Below are positions 37,505 to 45,406 of a stretch of DNA of 64,000 nucleotides, piece after piece. The stretch lies in NCBI RefSeq assembly GCF_002837185.1, contig NZ_KZ477990.1:124001-188000 (forward strand), given 5' to 3'. The DNA is from Pseudomonas fluorescens. GTDB lineage: Bacteria; Pseudomonadota; Gammaproteobacteria; Pseudomonadales; Pseudomonadaceae. Under the pieces are notes generated by a model. That model was not told where the DNA came from. It saw only the letters and a program-made list of their open reading frames with translations, and ran no database searches. The translations under genes and the position numbers were made by a program. Each line of letters opens with the position of its first letter. The first letter of the stretch is position 1.

Positions 37505-38005
37505 CTAACGCGCGACGGCCCGCACATACGCCTGACAGGCACGCAAGGCGATCAGGGCGTTATCGCCGTCGTCGGTGATGCGGATAATTCGTTGAGCATG
37601 CGCCGGGTCAAGTCCGGCGCGTGGGGTTGCATGAACCACGCCGCCGGGGGTGGCGGCGGCTGGCACTGGCGTGCAGCCGGCGGCATCGGTGGCGTCGAGA
37701 AGGACTGACAACCGCACATCAGCAGTGGCCAGGCGGTCGCGCAGAGCAGCTTGGTGACGCTGGGCATCGCTCAACTCCTGAATGTGTTGTTGATCGCGGG
37801 TAGTGAGTTGTCGCTCCAGGGCCAGGCGTTTTTGCTGTGCTGCCTGTTGCTGTTCGAGCGCGGCCTGGTGTTGCTGGCTGAGCGCCAGCGCCTGCCCGGC
37901 CGCCTGACGCTCCAGTTGCGCGCCATAGCGCCAGGCCTGTACTTGCCACACCAGTGCAAGCAGCAGGCAAACGCCGACCCAACGCAATGTGCCTAGCCAA
38001 CGCAT
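37505..38005 (-). CDS. i-spanin, Rz-like lysis protein
   Basis: 166 residues from ATG 38005, which overlaps the endolysin gene by 13 bases. One N-terminal membrane helix (WVGVCLLLALVWQVQAW) is followed by a long Gln/Ala coiled coil (residues about 35-105) facing the periplasm, the layout of Rz. It disrupts the outer membrane together with Rz1 encoded inside it. It is the last gene of the tailocin. Confidence 0.85.
   Translation of the reverse strand: MRWLGTLRWVGVCLLLALVWQVQAWRYGAQLERQAAGQALALSQQHQAALEQQQAAQQKRLALERQLTTRDQQHIQELSDAQRHQAALRDRLATADVRLSVLLDATDAAGCTPVPAAATPGGVVHATPRAGLDPAHAQRIIRITDDGDNALIALRACQAYVRAVAR
37552..37767 (-). CDS. Nested o-spanin, Rz1-like lipoprotein
   Basis: 71 residues, wholly inside the Rz gene in another frame. 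A hydrophobic signal ends in PLLMCGCQS (lipobox, second Cys lipidated), followed by a Pro-rich stretch (STPPMPPAA, QPPPPPAAW). A lipoprotein signal plus Pro-rich short chain nested in Rz is the hallmark of Rz1. Often missed by gene callers because it is embedded. Confidence 0.8.
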   Translation of the reverse strand: MPSVTKLLCATAWPLLMCGCQSFSTPPMPPAARQCQPPPPPAAWFMQPHAPDLTRRMLNELSASPTTAITP

Positions 38006-38550
38006 AGCACCGCCTTCGCCCGTGCCCACAATTGCTCACGCGCCTGCAGGCCGTTAACGCCGCCGTTGATACGTCGGGTAATGGTGGTGAATTGATCTTT
38101 ATCCGCCAGCTCGTTGAGGCCGTTGCTGTGCCAGAACCAGGCGGCGGACTCACACGCCCACTGCGGTTGTTCCAGCAACTGCGGTTGTTGCAACAGGCGC
38201 TCATCGCCAAACAGTGCCTGGCTGCATGCCAGGTAGTTGCGCCGTCCCGTGACCTGGATCAGCCCCCTGCCCCGGTATTTCTGGCCATCGCCATCCGCCT
38301 CGGGGGTGTTGCCCAAGCGGGCGGCCAGGGTGCCGGTGTCGTACTTGCCAAGGTATTGATCGCTGCCCAGTTCGCGTACGTAGCGCAGTTCGGCGGATTC
38401 GTGGCCGATTTGAGCGAGGAAGGCGGCGATGCGCCTGGCACTGTTGACCTCATACCGAACGAAGGCTGCATTTAACGGGGACAAAAAAATGCCCGCTCGA
38501 AGGCGGGCCCCAGGCATCACATCAATTAGCTGGGTAAGGGTAATCTGCAT
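37993..38550 (-). CDS. Endolysin, glycoside hydrolase family 19
   Basis: 185 residues from ATG 38550 (MQITLTQLIDVMPGARLR). GH19 features: FLAQIGHESAELRY with the catalytic Glu, YRGRGLIQVTGRRNY, and WACESAAWFW. It cleaves peptidoglycan glycan strands for particle release. There is no signal peptide, so it depends on the holin. A terminator-like hairpin lies inside its 5' coding region (38482-38508). Confidence 0.9.
   Translation of the reverse strand: MQITLTQLIDVMPGARLRAGIFLSPLNAAFVRYEVNSARRIAAFLAQIGHESAELRYVRELGSDQYLGKYDTGTLAARLGNTPEADGDGQKYRGRGLIQVTGRRNYLACSQALFGDERLLQQPQLLEQPQWACESAAWFWHSNGLNELADKDQFTTITRRINGGVNGLQAREQLWARAKAVLCVG
38482..38508 (-). terminator. Terminator-like hairpin inside the endolysin coding region
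   Basis: On the minus strand GCCCGC-CTTCGA-GCGGGC is followed by ATTTTTTTG. All the parts of an intrinsic terminator are present, 42 bases downstream of the endolysin start codon and in sense orientation. The encoded stretch (MPGARLRAGIFLSP) still fits the GH19 family. Confidence 0.55.
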
Positions 38551-38572
38551 GGGATCTACTCTGAAAAAATGT

Positions 38573-39574
38573 CTACACCGACAAACCACTGGCCTGGATC
38601 GTGCATCGGTAGCCGCCGGTGCGGTTACCGCTGGCCGTCACCGTCTTGATCGACCAGCGTCCCTGCATAAAGCCCGGCCACGACTCGTCCAGCAGCAGCA
38701 ACCCTTCAGCGGCCAGCGACGGATTACCGGGGCACACCACATTGATCTGCAGCCCTTCTCGCCCCACACGCCGCATCTCGCCCTGCGCCGCCGAGCGCGC
38801 TTCGTCCTCGCTCTGGTAGCGCTGCGTCACCACTTTGAACGGTGCGATGCCCACCTCTACGACATGCTTTTTGCCGGCCGCCGCATCCCACCAGGACGTC
38901 TGCGCGCCGTTATATTTGGCGCGACTGGTCTCGGTGAAGCTGGCGCTGATGAAGGCGTGGTCGCCCGGGTGATTGTCACGGGTGACGGACAAGCGCACAT
39001 CCGGCAGTGCCTTGCCCGACAACGACTTGATCTGACCTTTACGGCCCAGCACGTAAAGCTCGTCCACAGGCTTGGCCACTGCATCGAAGCGTTTGGCCAG
39101 CCTGGTCAGAAATGCCATGTCACTTTCGTTGGTCTGATCGATATGCGCGATCGGCTCGCCATCGAGCTCAGGCGCCACGCGCGGGGAGAACCCGTAGCGG
39201 CTGGTCAATTGACGAAACAGTGCGCCCAGGGTTGTCGGCCCATGGCTGGCGGTGCGGCGCTGTTTGAACTCATGCTCATCGAACGGCGCCGCCGTCGCCA
39301 CCAGCACCAGGCGCATCGGGAACAGCGACGGTGTACGCTGAGTGATCTTGAACGCGCCCTTATCCACCAGACCGGACTCCCGATAACCGACGCGCAAGCC
39401 GACTTTTCCGCCCAGATCGGGCAGGCCTTCAAGGCCCTCGATATCGAGGGTCAACTTGAGTTGGTCGGACACGAATCCCGCTGCGTCAATATGCTCCCAC
39501 TCCAATAGCCGCTCGTTGAACAATGCGGCATTGGCGCCGTAAAGCTCCACTACCGGTGTGAATCCAAGTGCCAT
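38573..39574 (-). CDS. Tail protein D (late control gpD, baseplate hub)
   Basis: 333 residues, phage P2 gpD family: beta-rich hub protein with GLPDLGGKVGLRVGYRESG, TNESDMAFLTRLAKRFDA and a C-terminal CTIQASGL. It forms the baseplate hub that ties spike to tube. 22 bases before the endolysin. Confidence 0.88.
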   Translation of the reverse strand: MALGFTPVVELYGANAALFNERLLEWEHIDAAGFVSDQLKLTLDIEGLEGLPDLGGKVGLRVGYRESGLVDKGAFKITQRTPSLFPMRLVLVATAAPFDEHEFKQRRTASHGPTTLGALFRQLTSRYGFSPRVAPELDGEPIAHIDQTNESDMAFLTRLAKRFDAVAKPVDELYVLGRKGQIKSLSGKALPDVRLSVTRDNHPGDHAFISASFTETSRAKYNGAQTSWWDAAAGKKHVVEVGIAPFKVVTQRYQSEDEARSAAQGEMRRVGREGLQINVVCPGNPSLAAEGLLLLDESWPGFMQGRWSIKTVTASGNRTGGYRCTIQASGLSV

Positions 39575-39583
39575 GATCGCTCC

Positions 39584-39796
39584 TTAATCCCAGGCTGAAA
39601 CCGGCCGGCTCGCGACAGGCTTTGCATCCAGTTCGGGCACCAGCACACTGACGCCGGCCGGCAATAGTGCGCCCTGCTCCGCCAGCTCCGGATTCAAGCG
39701 CCACAGCGCCTCCTCCGCAGCATCATCACAGCGGCCCAGCTCTCGGTAGAGCAGCAGGTTCACTGAATCGCCCGCAATACTTCGGACTCTACGCAT
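39584..39796 (-). CDS. Tail protein X
   Basis: 70 residues from ATG 39796 (MRRVRSIAGDSVNLLLYREL). A LysM-like small tail protein of the P2 gpX family with the typical NPELAEQGALLPAGVSVLVP. It overlaps the end of gene U by 8 bases. Confidence 0.88.
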   Translation of the reverse strand: MRRVRSIAGDSVNLLLYRELGRCDDAAEEALWRLNPELAEQGALLPAGVSVLVPELDAKPVASRPVSAWD

Positions 39797-40172
39797 TGAC
39801 GAATTCCTCCAATACCAGCGACCAGGTGATCGCCATCGCGGTACCGTCGTCGATGACGCTGGTTTGTTTTTCGCTGATCGACTTGATGGTCCATAACCCC
39901 CAGTTACGCCCCAGGCCATCCACCAGAGGCAACGGCACGCGCAGGTCCTGCAGGGCTCGCAGCTCATCCAGGCGTTGCATGCCCTTGGCACGCGCGGCCT
40001 TGCCGCCAACTGCCAATGTTTCAAGGCCCTGCCCCACCTGGCTGGATTTGGGTTTGCCGGCAATGATGTCCAGGCTCACCCACCCACCACTGCTGCCACG
40101 ATCAAGGCTGTCGTAGGCGAACCCGCGAGACAGCCCGAAAATAAACGTGCCCAACACCATCTGTTGTCGCAT
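39789..40172 (-). CDS. Tail protein U
   Basis: 127 residues, P2 gpU-like. MVLGTFIFGLSRG at the start and DDGTAMAITWSLVLEEF near the end match the family. It ends the tail at the head-proximal side. Start overlaps the tape-measure stop by one base. Confidence 0.87.
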   Translation of the reverse strand: MRQQMVLGTFIFGLSRGFAYDSLDRGSSGGWVSLDIIAGKPKSSQVGQGLETLAVGGKAARAKGMQRLDELRALQDLRVPLPLVDGLGRNWGLWTIKSISEKQTSVIDDGTAMAITWSLVLEEFVNA

Positions 40173-42394
40173 TACACAGCTCCATCGGTCAGTGCCGCGC
40201 CACGTCGCGTCGCCAGCAGGTTGTCCATCGACAGCGGCGTAAATTGCGCTTCGATCTGTTGCACCACGAGTGTCGCCAATTGCTGATAGCTGGCTTGTTC
40301 CGGCGCGTTGATAGTGATTTGCGGGGCAAAATTGAGTTGGCGGTTATCGGCTTGAGGGTTGTTGAGGTTATTGCTGACATCTGCGGGAGACGGCAAGCGA
40401 TCCCCGGATCCCATTACTTTCTCGGCAAGCCATGCCCCCACGTCACTGCCGACAAACGTACCGACGGCGCCGCCCACCACGTTGCCGATCGCGCCACCGG
40501 CGACGCCGCCCATGACCCCGCCCAGCAGCGTCCCGGCACCCGGTACCACCGAACCGATCACCGCTCCGGCGAGCGTACCGACAGCTCGACCAATCGCCAT
40601 GCCGGCGAATTCACCGGCAACGCCACCGGCGACGGCGCCGCCTACCGAGCCCACGCTGGAGCCCAGCGCTTGACCCGGATTCCCCGTCAGCGCGCCCTGC
40701 GTGACATCAACTCCGGCCTGTGCCAGCACCAGGCCCAACGAAGCCCGTTTGGCGAATTTGTTGGCCTTCACTGTTTTGCTAGGGCGGTCAGGACCGGACG
40801 CCGGATCTGGCGGGCGTTTGCCTGTATGGGCGTCATTACCTTGAGTGTGCTGCGGGCGGGCGGTAGGGTCAGCGGCAGGTGCTTCGCGGAAAATTTTCCC
40901 CGCAACCTTTTCAAATGCCTTGTCCTTCACGGCATCGAACACGCCGGAAAACACAGCCACCAGTGCAGCCCCTGCCACCGTAACGGCGGCGGTAGTGTGA
41001 GGCAGCGCTTCAGCCAAGCCACCCACGCCATTGACCAAACCGGTCATCGCCGTCAGCGAGGTATCCACGACGGGCGCCAGGGCCACATCGGAGGCAGTTT
41101 GCAAGCGCGTGGTACTGGCCTCATAGGCCTGCCGTCGAGCCTGGGAGGAATCGGCGCGAATCGCTGCAACGCGCTGAACAGAGCCTTGATCGCCTAACGC
41201 CGAGGTGGCGTAGGTGGACGTTTCGGCCACCTGCGAAAAGGCGTGTTTCACGCTGTCAATAATCGGCACCAGGCTCAGAATCGACTGGTTACCGTCGAAC
41301 AGTTGCGCCGCCAGCGCCGCCTGCCTTTCAGCCGGTTGTGACTTGAGTGCCTCCAGCACGGTAAGCAGGGTCTGCGGGGCATCCTGTTTCATGCCACTGG
41401 CCAGCTCTTTGGGATCAAGCTTGAGCGCTGCCCAGGCACTGCGCTGCGCGGGAGAAGCGCTGTCGCCTTTGGCCAGGGCGAGACTGATTTTTTCCAGCCC
41501 GAGCTCCGCAGCACCTTTGCTGTTACCGGCACTCAACAACACCGCCGAAAGCGCCGCTGCCTGCTCGGGGAGCATGCCCGCAGCCGTGGCGGTGGCGCCG
41601 CGACGTTGCACGATCGCTGCAATGTCCGCTGCCTCGGCCTTGAGCGAGACATCGGTGCCCAGCACGTTTGTCGCGTCGGCCAGATCCAGGGCTTGGGCGC
41701 GGTCAAGGTGCAGTGACTCACGCCATCCGCCCATGAGTTCGCCGGCATGCTTCACATCGATTTTGAACGCCGTCGCCATGATCGCGGCATCGCGGGCGAA
41801 CTGCTGCAGGTCTGCCTGGCGTCCGGCCTGGTCGATATTGCCTGACGCGTCAACGCGGCTGCTGCCAATACCCGACTTGGCCGCTACGTACTCGACCTTC
41901 GCCAAGTCCACGGCGCTCGCGCCACTGGCCGCCACCATCGGCTCGGTCGCCATGGCGAGGTTGGCTTCGCGCAGTGACTTGCGCTCGCGCCCGACAAATT
42001 GCAGCAGTTGGTCCAGGTCGGTCATCGCGGCATCCAGTGCCTGCGATGGCGTACCCGCTGGGGCCGTCGTGCGGGTGCTCGTATCGCCCGTGCCCGTCGC
42101 CTCGATGGCGTCGGCCTGGCGGGCGTCCATCACCTTGAGCAACGAGGCGTTGAACAGCTCAAGCGTATCCACAAGCCGGGCCTGACTCTCGGCCAGATGA
42201 TTGATCTGCAGGCTGGCATCGGCCAATGCCAACGCCAGGTTCGCGGCACTTCCCGGCACCGCCTCAGCCGGACTCGCCAGGGTTGGCGCGATCGGATTGA
42301 GGCTGGCCTGTGCGCCGGCCATTTCGGGTGAGCGCTGGATCATCACGCCGTCCCTGGCGATGGCTGACTCAGCTTGGTTATTACGGTCTGCCAT
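40172..42394 (-). CDS. Tail tape measure protein
   Basis: 740 residues. The N-terminal half is helical with a TIGR01760-like core (about 170-450; ARDAAIMATAFKIDVKHAGE, LMGGWRESLHLD). Two hydrophobic sections follow: about 455-485 and a long Gly/Ala/Val-rich stretch about 590-690. It sets the tail length, so this particle should have a modest tail. It is the longest gene of the tailocin. Confidence 0.9.
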   Translation of the reverse strand: MADRNNQAESAIARDGVMIQRSPEMAGAQASLNPIAPTLASPAEAVPGSAANLALALADASLQINHLAESQARLVDTLELFNASLLKVMDARQADAIEATGTGDTSTRTTAPAGTPSQALDAAMTDLDQLLQFVGRERKSLREANLAMATEPMVAASGASAVDLAKVEYVAAKSGIGSSRVDASGNIDQAGRQADLQQFARDAAIMATAFKIDVKHAGELMGGWRESLHLDRAQALDLADATNVLGTDVSLKAEAADIAAIVQRRGATATAAGMLPEQAAALSAVLLSAGNSKGAAELGLEKISLALAKGDSASPAQRSAWAALKLDPKELASGMKQDAPQTLLTVLEALKSQPAERQAALAAQLFDGNQSILSLVPIIDSVKHAFSQVAETSTYATSALGDQGSVQRVAAIRADSSQARRQAYEASTTRLQTASDVALAPVVDTSLTAMTGLVNGVGGLAEALPHTTAAVTVAGAALVAVFSGVFDAVKDKAFEKVAGKIFREAPAADPTARPQHTQGNDAHTGKRPPDPASGPDRPSKTVKANKFAKRASLGLVLAQAGVDVTQGALTGNPGQALGSSVGSVGGAVAGGVAGEFAGMAIGRAVGTLAGAVIGSVVPGAGTLLGGVMGGVAGGAIGNVVGGAVGTFVGSDVGAWLAEKVMGSGDRLPSPADVSNNLNNPQADNRQLNFAPQITINAPEQASYQQLATLVVQQIEAQFTPLSMDNLLATRRGAALTDGAV

Positions 42395-42400
42395 CCCGCT

Positions 42401-42568
42401 CTACTCCTGTTTAACGCCAAGGCGACTGATCGCAATGTCGTAGCGGCGCAAGGCCTTGCCGGCGTCCCAATCGAGGATTTCCGCTTCGGTTACTGAGTAA
42501 ACCAGCGGTACGACATCGAGGATCACTTCGATGTCGCGTTCCGAAAGAAGTCCGCCGGTTTGTTTAAA
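42401..42568 (-). CDS. Frameshift extension of the tail assembly chaperone
   Basis: Read only after a -1 shift at TTTAAAC in the upstream gene. It adds about 53 residues (KQTGGLLSERDIEVILD ... RLGVKQE), giving a fusion of about 234 residues. The stop lies 6 bases before the tape-measure start, the usual position for the long chaperone form in contractile tails. Confidence 0.75.
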   Translation of the reverse strand, partial: FKQTGGLLSERDIEVILDVVPLVYSVTEAEILDWDAGKALRRYDIAISRLGVKQE

Positions 42569-43104
42569 AAATCGTCGATGCGCCCCTGCAGTTCGGTCCA
42601 GTCGGGCACGGTCAAGCCGGCGAGATCGGGAATCATCAGGCCGGCGCAATGGGCGGTGATGAACTCGGCACGTTCTTTGTTGGTGGGCAGTTTTTTCATC
42701 ACTTTGGTGGCGCGCAGAGCGGGCATTTCCAGGGTGACGTGGGTGAGCGTGCGACCGCTTGCTTGAAGGGGAAGCAGCAGCGCGACCTCCTCGCTGGTCA
42801 GCGATTGGCGCGGCACATCGGCCTGATCGAGAAAAAACGATGCAGGCTGGGTCGACATCTCGTGTACGTATTGCGCGATGCTGACGTAGTCCGGGCGCTT
42901 GAGTTGGTCGAGTTCTTTTTCCGACAGGCCAGTGGCGAGCTTGGCCAGTTCGAAAAACTGCTCATCCTCGTCGTCACCGGCGCGCGCCAGGGCGTCTTTC
43001 TGTGGCGCGTAGAACAAGGGTTTGAGTTGAATCTGCTCGATCACAACACCGGTGTCGGCGGTGATCGGGGACAGCAGGACGTGTAGCGCAGGCATCCAGG
43101 CCAT
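42523..43104 (-). CDS. Tail assembly chaperone, short form (Mu gp41-like / gpE-like)
   Basis: 193 residues, mostly helical, acidic (GDDEDEQFFELAKLATGLSE) with a C-terminal part on which the slippery site lies (GRIDDFLNKPADFF). It covers the tape measure before tube polymerisation. Located between tube and tape-measure genes as expected. Confidence 0.82.
   Translation of the reverse strand: MAWMPALHVLLSPITADTGVVIEQIQLKPLFYAPQKDALARAGDDEDEQFFELAKLATGLSEKELDQLKRPDYVSIAQYVHEMSTQPASFFLDQADVPRQSLTSEEVALLLPLQASGRTLTHVTLEMPALRATKVMKKLPTNKERAEFITAHCAGLMIPDLAGLTVPDWTELQGRIDDFLNKPADFFRNATSK
42562..42568 (-). promoter_or_regulatory. -1 ribosomal frameshift slippery site TTTAAAC
   Basis: In the chaperone frame the codons read TTT TTA AAC, so T-TTA-AAC fits the X-XXY-YYZ rule with the zero frame correctly placed. 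Slippage joins the downstream frame without a stop. Confidence 0.75.
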
Positions 43105-43156
43105 GGGGTGATTCCTTGACAGGGTGTGGGGGCGAGCTGACCCGCCCCCCGGGTGG

Positions 43157-43663
43157 TTACGGCATCAGCACGGCGCGGCGGGCATCGCCGAGAATGTCGA
43201 CACCGTTGAGCACGAACTTCTGGGTGCGCACGTCGATATCGATCACCGGAATGCCGTTTTCCAGACGGTTATAGGTGCGGCAGGAGAGTTCCAGGGTGGT
43301 AACGGGCTTGGCATTCATCGTCAGCGCGGATTCGGTCAACGACTTCAATTTGCCGCCCACGGTGTGGTAGGTGAAGTAGGTCTTGCCATCCTGATCCTGC
43401 CCGGCTTCGCGCACGTTCAACAGGATGTCATCGCCCTGCGTGACGCCAAGCGCCAGCAGGATTTCTGCACCAGCCCCTTGCAGTACCAGGGTTGCGCCCA
43501 GCACCTTGGCGCTTTTGGCCACTTCTTCGGCAATGAAGCGCCCGCCGGTCATCGGGTCCATTTCGAACTCGATCTTCGGTGGCGTAAAGGAATCGACCGT
43601 GGCCGACAGCGGCAGGCCTTGGAGGGTGGCCGCAATGGCCTGTCTGACTCGGTTGGTAAACAT
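43157..43663 (-). CDS. Major tail tube protein
   Basis: 168 residues, P2 FII family: KIEFEMDPMTGGRFIAEE, AEILLALGVTQGDDILL, and LELSCRTYNRLENG match. It forms the inner tube driven through the target envelope. Start overlaps the sheath stop by one base. Confidence 0.92.
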   Translation of the reverse strand: MFTNRVRQAIAATLQGLPLSATVDSFTPPKIEFEMDPMTGGRFIAEEVAKSAKVLGATLVLQGAGAEILLALGVTQGDDILLNVREAGQDQDGKTYFTYHTVGGKLKSLTESALTMNAKPVTTLELSCRTYNRLENGIPVIDIDVRTQKFVLNGVDILGDARRAVLMP

Positions 43664-44829
43664 TAGAGAACGTCCTCCAGGAACTGCTCGATGATTTCAT
43701 CGCGGGCGTTGAGTTGATAAACCATGTGTTCGTTCGGCGCGTAGCGGCCGTAGTCGATGACGATGAACCAAGTGCCGTTCTTGTACTTCTCGACGCTGTT
43801 CAACTCCGGGTGCAGGTAGACGCTGCCGCCAGGGATGGTTTCGTCGGCCACCAGGGTTTGCAGCCAGTCGTTGATGCGCTTGACCTCCTGGTCCATGAAG
43901 GACTTGGTGAGGTTCCTGGCCATGGCCTTCTGGCCGGCCTTGACCAACTTGCGGCTGATGGCGTCTTCCAGGCCGACATAGCTGATGAACTTGCCGGTAA
44001 TGGAGCGGTTGCCCAGCAGCGAGAAACCGCCGAGCACCGTGCGGGCGTAGTAGCTCACGCCATAACGATTGAGCAGGTCGCCTTCGGTGGAGGTGTCGAG
44101 GATGTTGTACTCGACGACGCGGGAAACGTCTTCGGCAAAGGTCACCTGATTACCTGGGCTTTCCCACTGCTTGACCTTGGCCAGCGCAGCGATAGCCAAC
44201 GAGGAGGGCGACAGGAATACGTTCTTCTTCGCAGCCTTGGAATACACCGACGGCATGTTGTGCACCAGCAGGCAACGGTCGAAGCCCAGGTCGGCACCGC
44301 CCAGTTCGCCGCTGTAGGTCACTTGGTCGGCGACCGAAGCGTCCTTGCCATCGAGTACCACACGGGCCTTGATGCGCTTGCCGAAGGAAGCAAACTCGCC
44401 GGCCACGGCCTTGGTGCCGGTGAAGCCCGGAGCGCCAATGATGGTCAGGTCTTCAGGCACGCTGCTCAGGGCAGCCAGGCCGAGTTTGCGACCGGTGACC
44501 GGGTCGTTGCCGCCGATCACATTGTTAATCGTATCGGCCGGGGTGGCGCCCTCTTCGACAATCACCACGTAGACCGGCACCTTGACCACTTTGAGGATCT
44601 GGTAAACCGCCTGGAACAAGGTGCCCGACTCGGTGCCGGTCGGGTCGAGCAGCGCCTGGGTAGTGAAGCTGTTGATGCGAAACGGCGCGTTTTTCGGGAT
44701 CGATGCATGGGCATTGGGGGCGGTGCCCACCAGGCCGATGACATTATCGCCCAGGCCACCCATGGCCTCGGGCGATTCGGTGGCATTGACGGTAATGCCG
44801 TTGTGCTCGAAGTTCAAAACCTCAGCCAT
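43663..44829 (-). CDS. Tail sheath protein
   Basis: 388 residues, contractile sheath. VIGLVGTAPNAHASIPKN near the start, GVSYYARTVLGGFSLLGNRS in the middle and WFIVIDYGRYAPNEHMVY at the C-terminus are typical of the P2/Mu-type sheath. Contraction powers the killing. Its gene follows a small unknown gene by 2 bases. Confidence 0.94.
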   Translation of the reverse strand: MAEVLNFEHNGITVNATESPEAMGGLGDNVIGLVGTAPNAHASIPKNAPFRINSFTTQALLDPTGTESGTLFQAVYQILKVVKVPVYVVIVEEGATPADTINNVIGGNDPVTGRKLGLAALSSVPEDLTIIGAPGFTGTKAVAGEFASFGKRIKARVVLDGKDASVADQVTYSGELGGADLGFDRCLLVHNMPSVYSKAAKKNVFLSPSSLAIAALAKVKQWESPGNQVTFAEDVSRVVEYNILDTSTEGDLLNRYGVSYYARTVLGGFSLLGNRSITGKFISYVGLEDAISRKLVKAGQKAMARNLTKSFMDQEVKRINDWLQTLVADETIPGGSVYLHPELNSVEKYKNGTWFIVIDYGRYAPNEHMVYQLNARDEIIEQFLEDVL

Positions 44830-44831
44830 GA

Positions 44832-45005
44832 TTAATCAGCCTTCTTGGAGGTGGAATTGAGGACGCTGGTCAGTTCCAGGCGGCCGGCGGTGCGCAGGGC
44901 GGATGCTTCGACGTCCAGCAGTTCCAGCTCCTCGCCAGCGGTAGACCAATGGCCGTTACCGGTGGGGAAAGGGATGAGGACGGTGTAGGTTTGGCGCGTG
45001 GGCAT
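44832..45005 (-). CDS. Small tailocin protein, unknown (57 aa)
   Basis: ATG at 45005 with GGAGAA about 9 bases upstream. The product (MPTRQTYTVLIPFPTGNGHW...) is short and beta-prone. Its position just before the sheath gene recalls Mu gp38, but no sequence match to that family is clear. It lies just past the terminator pair, so it may begin a separate transcript. Confidence 0.6.
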   Translation of the reverse strand: MPTRQTYTVLIPFPTGNGHWSTAGEELELLDVEASALRTAGRLELTSVLNSTSKKAD

Positions 45006-45031
45006 GGGTAGGGTTCTCCGGGTGAGAAATG

Positions 45032-45058
45032 CCAAAGCCCCTGCAAGAGGGGCTTTGG
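45032..45058. repeat. 11-bp perfect hairpin between fibre and sheath modules
   Basis: CCAAAGCCCCT pairs with AGGGGCTTTGG. It has no long T-tract on the sense strand. It follows the intrinsic terminator at 45066-45086 in the direction of transcription. Confidence 0.7.
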
Positions 45059-45065
45059 GGAGGCG

Positions 45066-45086
45066 AAAAAAAACCGCTTTCGCGGT
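45066..45086 (-). terminator. Intrinsic terminator after the tail-fibre genes
   Basis: On the minus strand ACCGC-GAAA-GCGGT is followed by eight T. It lies 6 bases past the stop of the gene at 45093. Confidence 0.85.
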
Positions 45087-45092
45087 GGGTGA

Positions 45093-45395
45093 CTACTTGT
45101 CTTTCGGCAACGGGAAGCGCGCTTTGATTTCAGCAACCTTAGCTCGCCACTCTTTCTCCTTTTCAGCCGTACCGTCGAATTGCCACTCGAGGTACATCGG
45201 GTCAGCTTCGCTGACATAGGCAGAGCGGCGAGCCGCAATTGTGCTAGCGAGTGCGGCAGCTGCAGTAGCGTTCTCGATGAGCACCTGGCCAGCCGCATCA
45301 CTAAAGCCCAGGCCTTTAAGGGTCTGCGTACTAGCAGGCACGTTGATCAACGAGTCACCAGCAGGGGTTACCAACTTTTCAATAAACAAAGTCAT
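45093..45395 (-). CDS. Tail-fibre-linked small protein (possible fibre assembly chaperone)
   Basis: 100 residues, acidic to neutral, helical. It contains AAGQVLIENATAAAALASTI and the ending YLEWQFDGTAEKEKEW then AKVAEIKARFPLPKDK. Position directly after the receptor-binding fibre gene fits a fibre chaperone. I cannot assign the family by sequence alone. Confidence 0.65.
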   Translation of the reverse strand: MTLFIEKLVTPAGDSLINVPASTQTLKGLGFSDAAGQVLIENATAAAALASTIAARRSAYVSEADPMYLEWQFDGTAEKEKEWRAKVAEIKARFPLPKDK

Positions 45396-45406
45396 TTGAT
45401 CAGTCC

